From Aphidius gifuensis (Eukaryota; Arthropoda; Insecta; Hymenoptera; Braconidae), in the NCBI RefSeq assembly GCF_014905175.1, contig NC_057793.1, positions 14,658,369 to 14,722,368 of the forward strand: a stretch of 64,000 nt of DNA. The letters run 5' to 3'. The translations under genes were made by a program, and so were the position numbers. Below the pieces are notes generated by a model. That model saw only the letters and a list, made by a program, of their open reading frames with translations, ran no database searches and was not told where the DNA came from. Of this stretch, positions 33,037 to 44,372 are shown piece by piece (the stretch's first letter is position 1; each line of letters begins with the position of its first letter).

Positions 33037-33499
33037 AAAATTGAGGCTTCCAGGGACATATTGTAAATTTATGTTTTGTTTGTATATTTTATTTCCTTTC
33101 TTTTTAAAAATTTTTTCAATTAATAGACTTCAGGATGTTTTACTTTGTATAATTTAGGTTGATAAAAACACCTTTCAATTGGGTTCTGTTGATAGTCTTC
33201 AAGTTTATGTTACTGGAGATGTGTTATTCATTTTTATGATTTTAAATATTTCAGTTGTCCAATTGGGTTTATAATTTTTCGCAAAAACATGTTCATATTC
33301 GCTTATTCTAACATGATCATTCAATTTAAATTTATTTTTCTGATATTATTGATTCAAATTTTTAAAATCAGTTTGCTTTAAAATTTTTATATTGTCACCA
33401 ACAACTTTTGCTGCTGCCATTTTGATTGTGCGATGTTCCGTATTATTATATTGTTTAATTGATTTTGACAATATTTTAACCCACTTATAAGTACCCTGT
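33037..33499. other. AT-rich, probably decayed Polinton sequence
   Basis: It lies directly after the 3' end of the integrase relic on the minus strand. I could not align it to any coding segment. Confidence 0.35.
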
Positions 33500-33942
33500 C
33501 AACTAAATACAAAGTACAATTTATTTTTAATTGTTCTATTGTATCTTTCAACTATCAATGCTTTCATATGGGTGGAAGTCAAATACATATGAACATTGTA
33601 TTTTTTTAAAATCGCTTGAAAAATGGAATTATAAAATTCTCTTCCTTGATCTACATGAAGATTTTTACAAACTCGTCATTTTTTAAATATTGATTCCATT
33701 GCAGCTGTTACTTCTTTTCCAGTCTTGCTTTTGAGTTCAACATCCCAACTGAACATTGAAAAAATATCAATGATAGTCAAAATATATTTATATCCAGAAT
33801 TTACAGATGAGTGTTCAATCATGTTAACAAGATCAGCTTGCTAAGTTTCATCCTTATTTCGATTATCAATTTTACGTCTTGGAAAATTTCGACGAGCTAG
33901 TGCATGGAGCTCTCGTACTATGACTCTTTTTAATTCAGTCAT
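33500..33942 (-). pseudogene. Polinton/Maverick retroviral-type integrase relic
   Basis: One minus-strand frame of about 145 codons is interrupted by only two in-frame stops (TAG near 33841, TGA near 33683). It covers the rve catalytic core. The first catalytic Asp is in the QADLV segment, the second in NLHVDQGREFYN, and the Glu is in the LIVERYNRT segment, 33 residues after the second Asp, so the D,D,E triad is preserved. The sequence style is that of Polinton integrases, not LTR retrotransposons. The first stop replaces a residue just before the first catalytic strand. The N-terminal zinc-binding region and chromodomain were not found in frame. Integrase would join the linear element to chromosomal DNA; this copy is dead. 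Confidence 0.87.
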
Positions 33943-34149
33943 TTTTCATTGAGAGTAGTATAATGACTGAATTTTAACCAATGCAACTAGGAATCTCAAA
34001 CGATCAACAACGATCATCCCAATGAACATAATTAACTTTAGATTGATTTTTACTTTGAATTATCATATTTGTTGGTAGTGAACAAAAATCATGATGTTGT
34101 ACACTGTCCATGTGAGGCAATATAAATGTACTTCTGTGATGCTGAATTT

Positions 34150-34390
34150 TTCACTGTATTTTTAGAATCATGATACCTTCAATGTGCATTTGTGTTAAAA
34201 AGAATTTGAGCATAATTTTTTTCGTCAATTTGAGTGACTTTTGTTGTTTCTGGGGATTCCATGAATAATATTTCCAATAGTCCTTCTGTTATTTCATACG
34301 TTTAATCAGCAATATTCATATGATTATTTTCGAATAGTATTTCAGTACTTCCAATTTTATATTTTCTACTTCTTTTTCTTTTCACCTCAT
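34150..34390 (-). pseudogene. DUF8207-like Polinton piece
   Basis: Upstream of the integrase on the same strand, minus-frame segments read YEITEGLLEILFMESPE and QILFNTNAH, the pattern of the DUF8207 domain found next to Polinton genes in insects (a G-L-x-E-L-x-F segment followed by I-L-x-x-T-N-A-H). Stops occur near 34302 and 34172. Function of the domain is unknown. The family call rests on short motifs. Confidence 0.6.
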
Positions 34391-34935
34391 AATCTTTATC
34401 TCATTTGTAACGTGACATGTTACCTTCTCACTCAATTCTCAGACTTTACCTACAGGCTCGGATCAACTTATTTTTCAGACAAAGGGGGGACAGTAAATTT
34501 TATTGTACGACGCTAAAACAAACCAAAAACGTCACTAAAACTACACAGAGATTTTATTCTACGTCGCTAAAATCACCAAAAACGACAATTAAAATATGCC
34601 AGTTGCTTTATTCTACGCGGCTAAAACAACAAAACGACCTTAGAACTAACCAAATAACCAAATACCAAATACCAAATAACCAAATAGCACCAAATAACCA
34701 AATAACACACAATAATCCAAATAATCCAAATAAAACGAACAATAATTCAAATTATCCAAATAACGCACAAGAATCCAAAGATGTTGATCCGGACCTGAAA
34801 TAGTAAATCTTAAAATTAAGTTGAGGGGTTTGCCTGGGTCGCTCAGTATGCTGGTTCGTGGAGAGAGGGACGTTATTATATCATTTAACATGATATAATT
34901 ATGAACTAATATATTTTCAAGAAATTGTATCGTTA
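34391..34935. other. Repetitive region with CTACGYCGCTAAAA and CCAAATAA words
   Basis: TTTTATTCTACGTCGCTAAA-type blocks recur at about 34497, 34551 and 34608. They are followed by a run of CCAAATAACCAAATA words at 34650-34760, which creates an N/T-rich frame. 34828-34870 resembles 29020-29065. Probably transposon debris. Confidence 0.45.
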
Positions 34936-35235
34936 TCATGAGACCCGGTAGGGTCTCTCGTTAAAGTTGTTCAAAAACGAGAGACTGCCGGGGATATATG
35001 TCTTTTAAGTTCGTGTGTGTGACGTCATTGATTTATAGTCAAGTCCATATCTTTTGATTGAGCAATCGAAAAAAAAAAATAACAACAGTTTGACTATATA
35101 AATCGAGGTTCCTCTTTCAAATGAGCCTATTATCGGGTTTTTTGGTGCCTTATTCAAAAAGATATAAATATATGATAAACCGGCCCCCCGTTTTTTTGTA
35201 AAAAATAAATTTCTGTCGGTTTTGTCGATATTTGA
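34936..35235. repeat. Dispersed element with GAGACCCGGTAGGGTCTC head, copy 2
   Basis: The perfect GAGACCC-GGTA-GGGTCTC hairpin is at 34940-34957. Then come GAGAGACTGCCGGGG-type sequence, TTTTAAGTTCGTG, TGACGTCA at 35020, TTTCAAATGAGCCTA and GTAAAAAATAAATTTCT, in the same order as 31146-31440. Confidence 0.82.
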
Positions 35236-35869
35236 AGTTTTTACCAAGTTGGCGTCCTGTATCTGATAAATTCGCCCCAGAATATTGATTGGTCAACCTG
35301 CTCTATCGGATTAGCAGTATGTCATATGGCAGCGAAAGTTTAAAAATGGCGTAGCGATGCTGCGCGTACCATACCTTGTTTTTTATCATTTCCTGTGATT
35401 TCTAGGGCCTCTCATTATTATTACTAATCAAAATAATAGTTGTATGAAACGACTCATGTTAAAGATTGTAAGTACATTAGTTAACAAATTAACATTGGCA
35501 AGCACAACTGTAGTTGCGTACGCTGGTTATTGCGCAGGATTGTTTTGCCAATATTTTTGAATCTTTGCTGCGATCTGCGATACTGCAAGGCAGTATTAAA
35601 CGTATGACATTGTCATACATTATCGTCAACCTATCTAACGCTGAACACTGCCTCAAAATATTGCGGTAAAACGTTTGGATATTGCTTTATATTTTATTGT
35701 TGTGTGTGTGCTACTACGAAGTTGCCATATTTTATTAAAGAAAAAACCAATCAACGAATTTTGAACTATTCAATTGTCAGTATTTGTAATCATTGTTGAA
35801 ATAATACATATACAATAATAATACATAATACATAAATAACAGTATTTTATAAGAATATTATTGATACAT
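35236..35869. other. Moderate-GC spacer, no feature recognised
   Basis: 35330-35640 is slightly richer in GC with weak repeated words (GCGATCTGCGATAC, TTGCGCAGG). No gene or RNA was recognised. Confidence 0.35.
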
Positions 35870-36680
35870 AGTGTATTAGCTTTTAGTGTCTGAACTTTTT
35901 ACCAAGTTAATTATAAAATAATAATATTTATTGATGATAGTAATATATAGAGCTTTTAGTGCCCCTAATTTATACCAAGTTGAATCTCGATGCGATCTGA
36001 AATACTTCTACGAATCCCCAGTCAGTATTTCAGATCATAGAGTGACAAAAATTATTCACCAATCAACTAGTTGATAAAGTTCTAGCTATTGTTAGAATAA
36101 CATTGATAAAATAATTGAGAAATGATAATGTTTATTGATGATAGTAATATCTAGAGCTTTTAGTGCCTCTAATTTATACAAACTTAAATCTCGATGCGAT
36201 CTGAAATACTTCCAAGAATCTCCAGTCGGTATTCCAGATCATAGTGTGACAAAAATTATTCATCAATTAACTAGTTATTGAATTTGTAGCTATTGTTGGA
36301 ATAATATTTATAAAATAATTATAAAATAATAATATTTATTGATGGTAGTAATATCTAGAGCTTTTAGTGCCTCTAATTTATACAAAGTTAAATCTCGATG
36401 CGATCTGAAATACTTCCACGAATTCCCAGTCAGTATTTTAGATCATAGTGTGACAAAAATTATTTACCAATCAACTAGTTATATTAAATTTGTAGCTATT
36501 GTTGGAATAATATTCATAATATAATAATATTCATTGATGATAACCATATATAGAGCTTCTAGTGCCTCTAATTGATACAAAATTAAAGACCGCAGCAAGA
36601 AAATAATTGGTGTATATACCGAAAAACCTAGCTTCAGACAGTATTTTAGATCGCAGTAAAGTGACTATTGATAGATGGCG
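35870..36680. repeat. Tandem repeat, about 200-bp unit, 3-4 copies
   Basis: The anchor AGAGCTTTTAGTGCC recurs at 35949, 36153, 36357 and 36552 (spacings 204, 204, 195), with a partial earlier copy near 35880. Units share TCGATGCGATCTGAAATAC, CAGTCRGTATTYYAGATCAT and CAACTAGTTATTGAATTTG. A 61-codon frame inside one unit is a repeat product. Confidence 0.9.
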
Positions 36681-37254
36681 TAAGACACCTGCGTGCGCCG
36701 TTTGTTGATAATATTTTCAAAAAGATGCCTTCGTAATGATAAATTAACGGCCTTGCCACTAAAATCGGTATCACTCTGAACTATATAAATTTCTAATGGA
36801 TTTCTTATTTTTTTATTTCACTTATATTTTTAAAATTATTTTTTTATTTTTTTTTTTTTTGGTAATACAATCATTCATGAATTGATTGATTATTTTTACT
36901 TTTAAGCTGAATGTTTAAACAAAAGAATTGAAATAATATACAAAATCAAAAATATAATTTTTGTAAAAAACAAACTCGTTAAAGTTGTTCTTTACTTTAG
37001 CTTAGTACTACTGTATATACTAAATTTCTATTCAATTTAACAAAAAAAAATAAAAAATTCAAACAAACGATGATAAATATTTTAGGAGAATTAAAGCTGC
37101 CTGTGTTTGAAAAATAAAATCGAAATAAAAAAATATCACGTTTTATCCTTATTACACAAACAAACTTTACCGCCGCGGTTTTCTTCACAATTCCAAGATC
37201 AGGTTGACAGACAGCTAAGACTCAATATAATTTCATGATATGTCCATTCAAAAT
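36681..37254. other. AT-rich spacer
   Basis: No feature was recognised; it may hold decayed Polinton sequence. Confidence 0.35.
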
Positions 37255-37356
37255 AATCGACAATACTTTTATCTAAGACTCGATATTGTATCACATGCGA
37301 ATAAATGATTTTTCAATAGAAACGTCAAATTATTAGAAAACAGATATCGTATGCAC

Positions 37357-37505
37357 GCCCTGGTAGAAATATTTCTCCAACTTTTTCCAACTTTCTCCGC
37401 CTTTTTTCCAACTTTCTCCACCTTTTTACAAAAATGACCCATGGTTGGAGAAAAGTTGGAAATAAGTTGAAAAAAAGTTGGAGTAAATTTCAGGTTGAAG
37501 AAATT
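37357..37505. mobile_element. Truncated GCCCTGGTAGAAATATTT element
   Basis: It has the same left terminus and interior words as 9593-9942 (TGACCCATGGTT, AGTTGGAAATAAGTT) but no right terminus. It interrupts the minus-strand ATPase relic directly after the IRDNINF segment and so post-dates the Polinton. Confidence 0.83.
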
Positions 37506-37963
37506 GATATTATCTCGAATTGAATGCTTTGGAATTCGAGCATACGATTGACACAAATAAAACGAATTGACATTACAATGTCGTCCCATTGAAAAATAAT
37601 CCCTTGTTGGCTGTTGATTTTCAGTTGCAACATCATCAAATATAAACAATGAGTTCGGTTTTGCTTCTTCAACAGGAATTATTCGATCATTGCTTGAAAA
37701 TTTATAATAATTTATATTTTCAAGTGGTTCCAGTAGTTTTTCTAAATATTGATATTTTGGTTGGTATAATGATTCATAAAAATATAAATATTATCAAAAC
37801 GTAAACCATTTGGATTGACAATTAAACTTATAAGTGCATTAGTTTTACCACAATTACTTCCACAAATAATAGCACACCGTATCGTATGTGGCAATAAGTC
37901 TCCATGCCTTTTCTTAATTAATCTCTCACCACTTTTTGCTGTAATTATATCAAAGTTTATCAC
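37500..37963 (-). pseudogene. Polinton packaging ATPase relic (FtsK/A32 type)
   Basis: The minus-strand frame from the ATG at 37963 shows an N-terminal part with a P-loop (Walker A) in IICGSNCGKTNALI, then a strand with RFDNIYIF. A frameshift near 37785 moves to the frame holding SLFIFDDV (Walker B, two Asp), ENQQPTRDYFSMGRH and a SYARIPKHSIRDN segment, the usual sensor-like end of these ATPases. The C-terminus is cut by the MITE fragment at 37357-37505. In Polintons this protein pumps DNA into capsids. The frameshift and insertion make it non-functional, although Walker A and B look intact. Confidence 0.88.
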
Positions 37964-38066
37964 TTGTAATTTGAGAGCTTTCTTCTTGTAGTGTGTTGAT
38001 CAACACTAAATAAAAAAGTATAAAATCAACTGTATTATATGGAAAGAAATTAGTCAATCATCAACA

Positions 38067-38571
38067 ATGATAGAGCATACAAATAACAAGAAAAATAAAA
38101 AACGTTTTAGAAAAAGAATATTGAATAAAATTATTAATAAACTACCTATTGAATTACATCTACCTGGATATTCTTTTTGTGGATCTGGAACTGAGCTAGA
38201 GAAACGTTTAGCGCGAAAAGATCGAGGAATAAATCCTCTGGACAAAGTTTTGTAAAAATCACGATATCGGTTACTAAAAAATTCATAATGATATTAAAGC
38301 TAGGAACCTAGCTGCTGATATTTCAGCGCGTAAAGATTCAAAACGAGATTTTGCTAAGGATTCAAGTCTAGGTTAAAGGGTTGCATCGGCACTTGTAACT
38401 GGAACAATGAAAATTATATCAAAATTCGGTATGGGTTGTGTGAATAAAAAAAATTGTGTCAAAAAACGAAAAATGACTGGTCAAAAACTAAAAAATAACA
38501 AAAAACTGATGAAAAATAAAAATAATTCTAGTGAGAAGAAAAAAAACAAGGAACGCAAGAAAAATCAATGA
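38067..38571 (+). pseudogene. Polinton PLA2-domain protein relic
   Basis: It is divergent from the ATPase, starting about 100 bp away. From the ATG at 38067: a basic N-terminus (KNKKRFRKRI), then LPGYSFCGSGTELEKRL with the glycine-rich calcium loop, GINPLD, and, after a one-base frameshift near 38249, CKNHDIGY with the His-Asp catalytic pair of secreted and viral phospholipase A2 domains. Stops lie just after GY (near 38272) and near 38373. A lysine-rich tail ends at TGA 38569-38571. Related PLA2 domains occur in parvovirus capsid proteins and in Polinton-like elements, where they are thought to aid membrane crossing. Here it is a dead relic. Confidence 0.82.
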
Positions 38572-38592
38572 AAAAACATCAAGAAAAAGGTA

Positions 38593-39236
38593 TCATTGGT
38601 GCTCGCAGTCATCAGCGTTTTCCAACAAAAAATTCGGTTTTAGTTGAAAATGATTGAAAAGGTTCATTGAATTTTTCGTGACAAAATCACTAATGTCTTG
38701 TGAAAGAACTTTTTCGTAATCAGCTGCACGGATTTTACTATATATTTCTCGGCTTGGTTTTCCATCCTCAGTTGAAATTTTTTGAGCCAGTCTTTGCTTA
38801 ACTTTATGCAAAACATTGCGGTTAAAAAAAAGCTAAAGATACTCATTCTTCGGACAAGTACCATAAGTAACTAGCAATTTTTTTAAGCGCAGCATGAGCT
38901 ACTTTTGAGTTTACTTCTTGATATCTAATCAAATCTTGTAATAAATTTGAATCTGTATCTGCAGACTGGATTGCATTAGGTGCGGTGAACCAAGCTTTCA
39001 CGTAAAATAAAACAATAAAAATGCATATTTCCCGTAAACTATCGCTATCAGAACAAGAAAGGTTCAGTTACTGTTAAAACATATCAATTTTCAAACAATA
39101 AATTGATTTGGATAACCAACGGGCATGACTGTCTGCGCCTGGTTGCTTAAATTTACTTCCTTCATTTACGTCTGTTAAAAGTGTTTGTGTTAATAGTAAC
39201 AACTCCTTATAATCGTTTCTTGGTTGATTAACCTGA
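38593..39236 (-). pseudogene. Transposon-type protein of unnamed insect family, 3' exon
   Basis: Minus-strand segments, split by a few frameshifts or stops, read QPGADSHARWLSKSIYCLKI, then SLREICIFIVLFYVKAWF, then a YLWYLSEE-like segment, and finally EDGKPSREIYSK near the end. A good acceptor (T-rich tract and CAG) ends at 39237 on the minus strand, so the gene had an intron. I recognise this HARWxSKxIYxLKI pattern from repeated, uncharacterised insect genes but cannot name the transposon superfamily. It is not a Polinton gene and interrupts the Polinton interval. Confidence 0.6.
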
Positions 39237-39289
39237 AAAAATAAAAAATCAAACTTTTGTTAATTTCAAAACGTTCTAAAGTTTGGTTT

Positions 39290-39460
39290 CTACATGTGTC
39301 TACTTTTTTTTCTAATATTTGACTTTAATTCAGAAACTGGAGATATAATGCCACGGTGGTTGTTTGCTCTTTGAGAAATCTATGTTTTTCGGGTGACAAA
39401 ATATCTGAAGCATTGTTTGCGGCAATATCGAAGAGTTGTTTCATTTTTTATTTTAAATTC
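39290..39460 (-). pseudogene. Probable upstream exon of the same unnamed protein
   Basis: The minus-strand frame has KQLFDIAANNASDILSPEK and HRFLKEQ, with a composition like the neighbouring exon. The intron between 39237 and about 39300 is short and A/T-rich. The start and donor were not determined. Confidence 0.45.
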
Positions 39461-39931
39461 TTTTCGTTGGAGGTTTGTGTGCTGAATTTGTTATTTTTAT
39501 TCTTTTTCAGCAAACAATATGTATTCCATAATTTATTTATTCTTGTCGAAGCAGACATTTTTAAAGAAACAGAAAATCCAGCTTTTAACCAAAACTATAT
39601 TGCTTTACTGAAAACTTTACGAAAGGATGTCTTTAAATGTTTTATTAAAGTTCGATGTTTGTAAAAAAACATTTTCATAATTTGTTGATTAGATGGCAGT
39701 TTACGTCCAACTATCATCTTAAACTCATAACCTACTAAATAAATTTCTTTTTTTTGATCAATTTTTTTCGCTATCGTTTCGAATGTCTAAATCTTTAAAA
39801 AAGTAATAATGTTTTTAGTACACTTGATGACTTTTTTATTCTATATTTACACTGTTATATACTACTGCATACTACTGATAATATGAATTGAAATTGACAA
39901 ACACAGATTAATGTAATAAGAAGCAACATCT

Positions 39932-41892
39932 ACACGGAAAAAAATTTATAGTTTTTATTACTATACTTATAGTAAATTCGGACAGCGACAAAAGTATGGT
40001 TGAATTTACTATACCGTATAGTAATAAAAACTATAAATACAATTTTGGTTACTATACCAGTACTGGTATAGTATATACATGAAAAAATGTTAAAAAGTAC
40101 AGTTACTATTACTATACTGTATCGTAAATATTACCATACTGTATGGTAAATATTATTGTACTGTATTGTAATCATTATTATACTGGTACAGTTCTTTATT
40201 TATATGAATAAATTTATTTAATAAAAAAGAAAATTTTTACCAAATAAATCATTTGAATAAGTTGCTTAAAAATAAATTTAAGGCAAGACATTCAAAAATA
40301 TTTAATAAAATTTAAATTTATTTATAATAAAAAATAAAAAAAAACTATAACGAATAATTACTCGAATTTGTAGTTTTTTTTTTTTTTTTTCTTTAATTTT
40401 CTTAGTTTTATTTATAATTTATCTCAATTTATTATTTGATTACGTAAAAAATTACAAGTGAATTTAGAATTCCGTGTCTCAAAAATTCAACAATATTATT
40501 TCATATAAAAACACTTTGTAAATAGGAGAAATTGTTCAAGTGGGCTGAATTAAATTGCAATAAAATATATTGGTCACATCGTAGTTTTGAAAGACATCGA
40601 CTGAGTGATCATGACACTGATCAACATATTGAAAATATAAATAGCCATATATAAAATCTGTTTCAGTAAAAAATTCATCAATATAGATACTGATAAATTA
40701 GAAGAGGATAGCTCTGATGAAAGATGTGCTGAATCATTAAAAAATTTTCTATTTAGATTTAGATAAACAAGCAACCTTATTCGTTTCTAAATTATATAAT
40801 CTTTATGAATTACCACGAGTTAAAATTACTGACATTATTATTGAAGTGAAAAAATTATTAAAACTGGAAGCTACTAATATTTGAAATCAGTTAACTAATG
40901 AAATATCAAAAACTAATTCTCTATGGAAAAAAAAATTTAAAATATATTCTTTGACGTATATCTGAATTACTCAATTACAAAAAATAAAATAAATCATTTC
41001 CGTGCTGGGGGCAATAACTTCTTAATTTATTAACAATATTCATGACAATTGGTTTATTCACCACTAGACAAATTTGAATCTAAACAACGTGCTTTTAAAT
41101 TTCGTAAACAATATATATTTTCCTCGTAATGATTCCGTTTAAATTATTCCATCAGAAAAAGGACCATGTTTTTATTTGGTATACATTGTATATCATATTG
41201 AAAATTGAAAATAAAATTTGTATTGTAGTAAAAAAAATCAATTGATATTGAATGAGATGAAATTAAATGAGATTTTGTCAGGTAATGCAGTTATTACGTA
41301 CGTAATAACTTTAAACAATCAGAAAAATTTTATACCTAAGCTGTAGTTATACATGTATAAAATGTATAGTTTTTTAATGAATATTTTTTATTTTAAAAAG
41401 TAAATAAAAAATATATATTTTTTATATTTGATTTAAAAATTTATCGAATCCCATATATTATTAACATTGTTTTTTCTGAATATTAATATTTATTGAATTT
41501 TATCTTCATTATTATTTAACTAATAGAAAACATTTCAAATATATTGAATATAAATTTTTTTTTTTTCAATAAACTATAATGTTTTACTTTGTTAAAATAT
41601 TTTTTTATTTTTTAATTAATTTTTTTTTAAAAAAAGCATAAATTTACTATACTGTATGGTAAAAGATACTATAAGTACAGTTAAATTTACTATACCAGTA
41701 TAGTAAATCTTTATAAAATTTTTTGTTTGTTTTACTATACCGGTATAGTTTTAATTACCATACCAGTATAGTAACCTTAACTGTACTTTCTAGTAAATCT
41801 AATTATACTTTTGCCGCTGTCCAACTTTACTATAAGTATAGTAAATTTAATCATAAAACATAGTAATAAAGACTATAAATTTTTTTCCGTGT
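39932..41892. mobile_element. 2.0-kb TIR element, ACACGGAAAAAAATTTATAG termini
   Basis: The terminal inverted repeats of about 85 bp include GGACAGCGACAAAAGTAT on the left and its near complement at 41805-41825. Subterminal regions are packed with ACTATACCAGTATAGTA-type palindromic words (39990-40190 and 41640-41790), as in transposons with many transposase-binding sites. The centre carries a coding relic at 40536-40970. Confidence 0.87.
40536..40970 (+). pseudogene. Zinc-finger-like coding relic inside the TIR element
   Basis: Plus-strand fragments read WSHRSFERHRLSDHDTDQH (the second half of a C2H2 finger), LEEDSSDERCAESLKNF, and FVSKLYNLYELPRVKITDII followed by EVKKLL. They are separated by stops and frameshifts. 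The element may once have encoded a zinc-finger DNA-binding protein. The last segment resembles the middle part of the unnamed insect family at 38593-39460, but on the opposite strand. Confidence 0.5.
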
Positions 41893-42549
41893 GAGCTTGG
41901 AACATTTTATACTAAACGTATTAGTATTCGTACTCACAACTTGCAACCTAAATGTGACGTGACATTGACAAAAAATGTTTTACTTGCGCCATTTTGGATT
42001 GTTGCTATTTAAGTTGATAGTGCACTCGTTCTGTCGTAGGATTAAGTTATATATTTGAACAAGAATAGATGTGTTAATGTTTTAATTACATAGCCTTCCA
42101 TTTGTTTTATAAAAAACAGATTATAAAGTTTTTCAACATGAAAAAAAATTATATCAATTAAAATATTCAACGGAGAAAAAGAAATAAACATTTTTTGTGA
42201 GAAGTTTTCGGTCAAAGAATATTTGAATATACTTTAAATTAACTTATTCGTCATTCAGATGAATTTAGTTTTTTTTTTCATCAATTATTCAGATTTTTGA
42301 AGTGAAACTTCTTTAGAATGGGCAGTAAAAAAAAAAAACAAAAGATGGATGCAACGAAAGTAACGGTATGAAGGTAAGTAATTTTAAATTATTTTTTATC
42401 TTGTTTTATTTATTTATTCCCTTGACAACGATACGAAAAAATTTGTTTAAAATTTGTTTCAAAATTTTAGTTCCATGAAAGATTCAAGAGACAAAGGTGA
42501 ATATTAAGGTTAAAACTTTTATTATATACAATATATAATTTATTATGTT
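41893..42549. other. Spacer with a promoter-like patch
   Basis: 41950-42040 has GCGCCATTTTGGATTG and an initiator-like TGTCGTAGGATTAAG, possibly the 5' region of a transposon gene. The rest is AT-rich. Confidence 0.3.
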
Positions 42550-43250
42550 ACTTTTGATCAAATAATGAGTATTTAAAATGAATCTGTTGAATAAACAAAT
42601 AATACACAAAATAATATTTATTCAAGTGCTTGACATAATACGACAGCAACATCATAATCACAATACCAAACAACAATAAATAATATGTGGATAAAATGTG
42701 GTACCACGTGAACGTAAAGATAGTAAAGATCGTATTTTAGATTGTATAGGATTTCAAGAAACAATTAATGACATTGAAATATTAGCAGAAAAATGACAAA
42801 TGTACTGGTAATCCTAAATCAGTAAAAATTTAAATATGACGAGGTGCTATACCAATGTCTGATAATTTTGATGAGACTTGTAATGGTGGTTATAATGATA
42901 TTTTTAAACAAATAATAAGTATCTAAAATAAATCTGTTAAATAAACAATTAATACACAAGATAGTGGTTATTTAAGTGCTTGACCTAATACGACAGCAAC
43001 ATCATAATCACAATACCAAACAACAATTAATAATATGTGGATAAAATGTGGTACCACGTGAACGTAAAGATAGCAAAGATGGTTATTGAGATTGTATAGG
43101 ATTTCAAGAGACAATTAATGAGACTGAAATATTATCAAAAACATCTGATAAATGTACTGGTAATCCTAAATCTGTAAAATTTAAAATACGACTAGATCCT
43201 ATACAATGTCTGGTAATTTTCATGAGACTTGTACTGGTAGTTTTAATAAT
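42550..43250 (+). repeat. 350-bp tandem duplication with coding-like remnants
   Basis: CAAATAATRAGT at 42559 and 42909, and GTGCTTGACMTAATACGACA at 42627 and 42977, are exactly 350 bp apart. Each copy has a plus-strand stretch reading ERKDSKD...DCIGFQETIN that looks protein-derived but is broken by stops, and I do not recognise it. A further frame at 43315-43410 has SGGDDAPSCVCG. Confidence 0.8.
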
Positions 43251-43609
43251 ATTTTAAATCAAATACAATATTGATCATATATAAACAGCAGCAATCATAA
43301 TAGAACAAATACATGGTAGTGATAGTGGCGGCGATGATGCACCATCATGTGTTTGTGGTTAATTCGCTCATAAAAAAGATGTTGAAAAAATCGATCAATA
43401 TTTGACATTAAATTTTTTTAACATCAAATAGTTCGTTTTGTTTTTTTTTTTTTTTTACGGAGGCCATAGGCTTAGCCGCAGTCTTGAATTCATCGGCAAA
43501 AAAAAAAAACGCTCATAACTTACGAACTAAGTAACCGAGAGACTTCGTACCAAGCTCAAAAAAAGGAAAAATTTATCAAATAAATTAATTTTTTTTATTC
43601 AGTTTTTCT

Positions 43610-44372
43610 GTTCAGGTAAGGAACAGGAAACCTGAACATATCCTGAATAAGGTTTCCTGAACAGATTCTGACAAGAATATTATCAGGAAAAATATTTTTT
43701 GGATTTAATTTTAATTTCAATTCTAATTCTAAAACAAAATGACTAGGGACAATTTAACAAATTGTTATATTTTATATTTACGTCGCAAATTCTAATTTAA
43801 GTTTTTTTTAGCTGATGTAATTTATGAAAGCAAGAAATCACATCCGATCATCGATAGACGGCATGGCTGCGCGTGTTAAGGCCCGTAGTTGTAATCTGGA
43901 CGATCCGAGTTTGCGTCCCACTAGTGGTTAGGTAATTTAAGTTATGTTAGGTATATAAAATCTTAACATATGATTTTCAACCTGTTTTATCATTAACATT
44001 GCTATAGTAAATTAGTTAGCCGATTTACAAAACATCAAATAATGAAAATTTATTTTTTTTTAGAATTACTTGATCCGTTTCAGATCAGGAATCCTGTTCC
44101 ATTCCTGATCAGTTATCCTGGTCAGTTTTCCTGATCCAATTCTGATCAGAATCCTAAAAAAATGCGTTACATTCTGATCCATGCCTGTTCAGGTATCCTG
44201 GCTCTAACCCTAATATCTGGTCAGGTTTCCTGATCTGATTCTGATCAGAATCCTAAAAAAGAGCGTTACATTCTGATCCGTTTCTGAACAGGATTCCTGA
44301 TCCGGTTCTGATTTGAAATCAGGTTCCCTGATCCGGTTCTGATCAGAACCTTAACTAAATTTCCACTCGGGA
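43610..44372. mobile_element. Nested element with CCTGATCAG words and CCACTCGGGA end
   Basis: It is full of TTCCTGATCCGGTTCTGATC and AGGAAACCTGAACA words on both sides and ends TTTCCACTCGGGA at 44360-44372. That terminus, complemented, begins the element at 59102 (TCCCGAGTGGAAA). It interrupts the left arm of the 4.1-kb element. A tRNA-like segment is in the middle (next entry). Confidence 0.65.
43857..43925 (+). other. tRNA-like segment inside the nested element
   Basis: TGGCTGCGCGTGTTAAGGC resembles a class II tRNA A box and D arm, and GAGTTTGCGTCCCACT resembles a B box about 40 nt later. The stems are incomplete. As at 17836-17930, the tRNA-like piece lies inside an inverted-repeat element. 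Confidence 0.45.

Noticed and set aside
34417..34803. 128-codon plus-strand frame rich in Asn, Thr and Lys
   Set aside because: It is formed by CTACGTCGCTAAAA and CCAAATAA short repeats, with no domain.
36339..36524. 61-codon frame in the 200-bp tandem repeat
   Set aside because: It is open in only one unit and has no recognisable motif.
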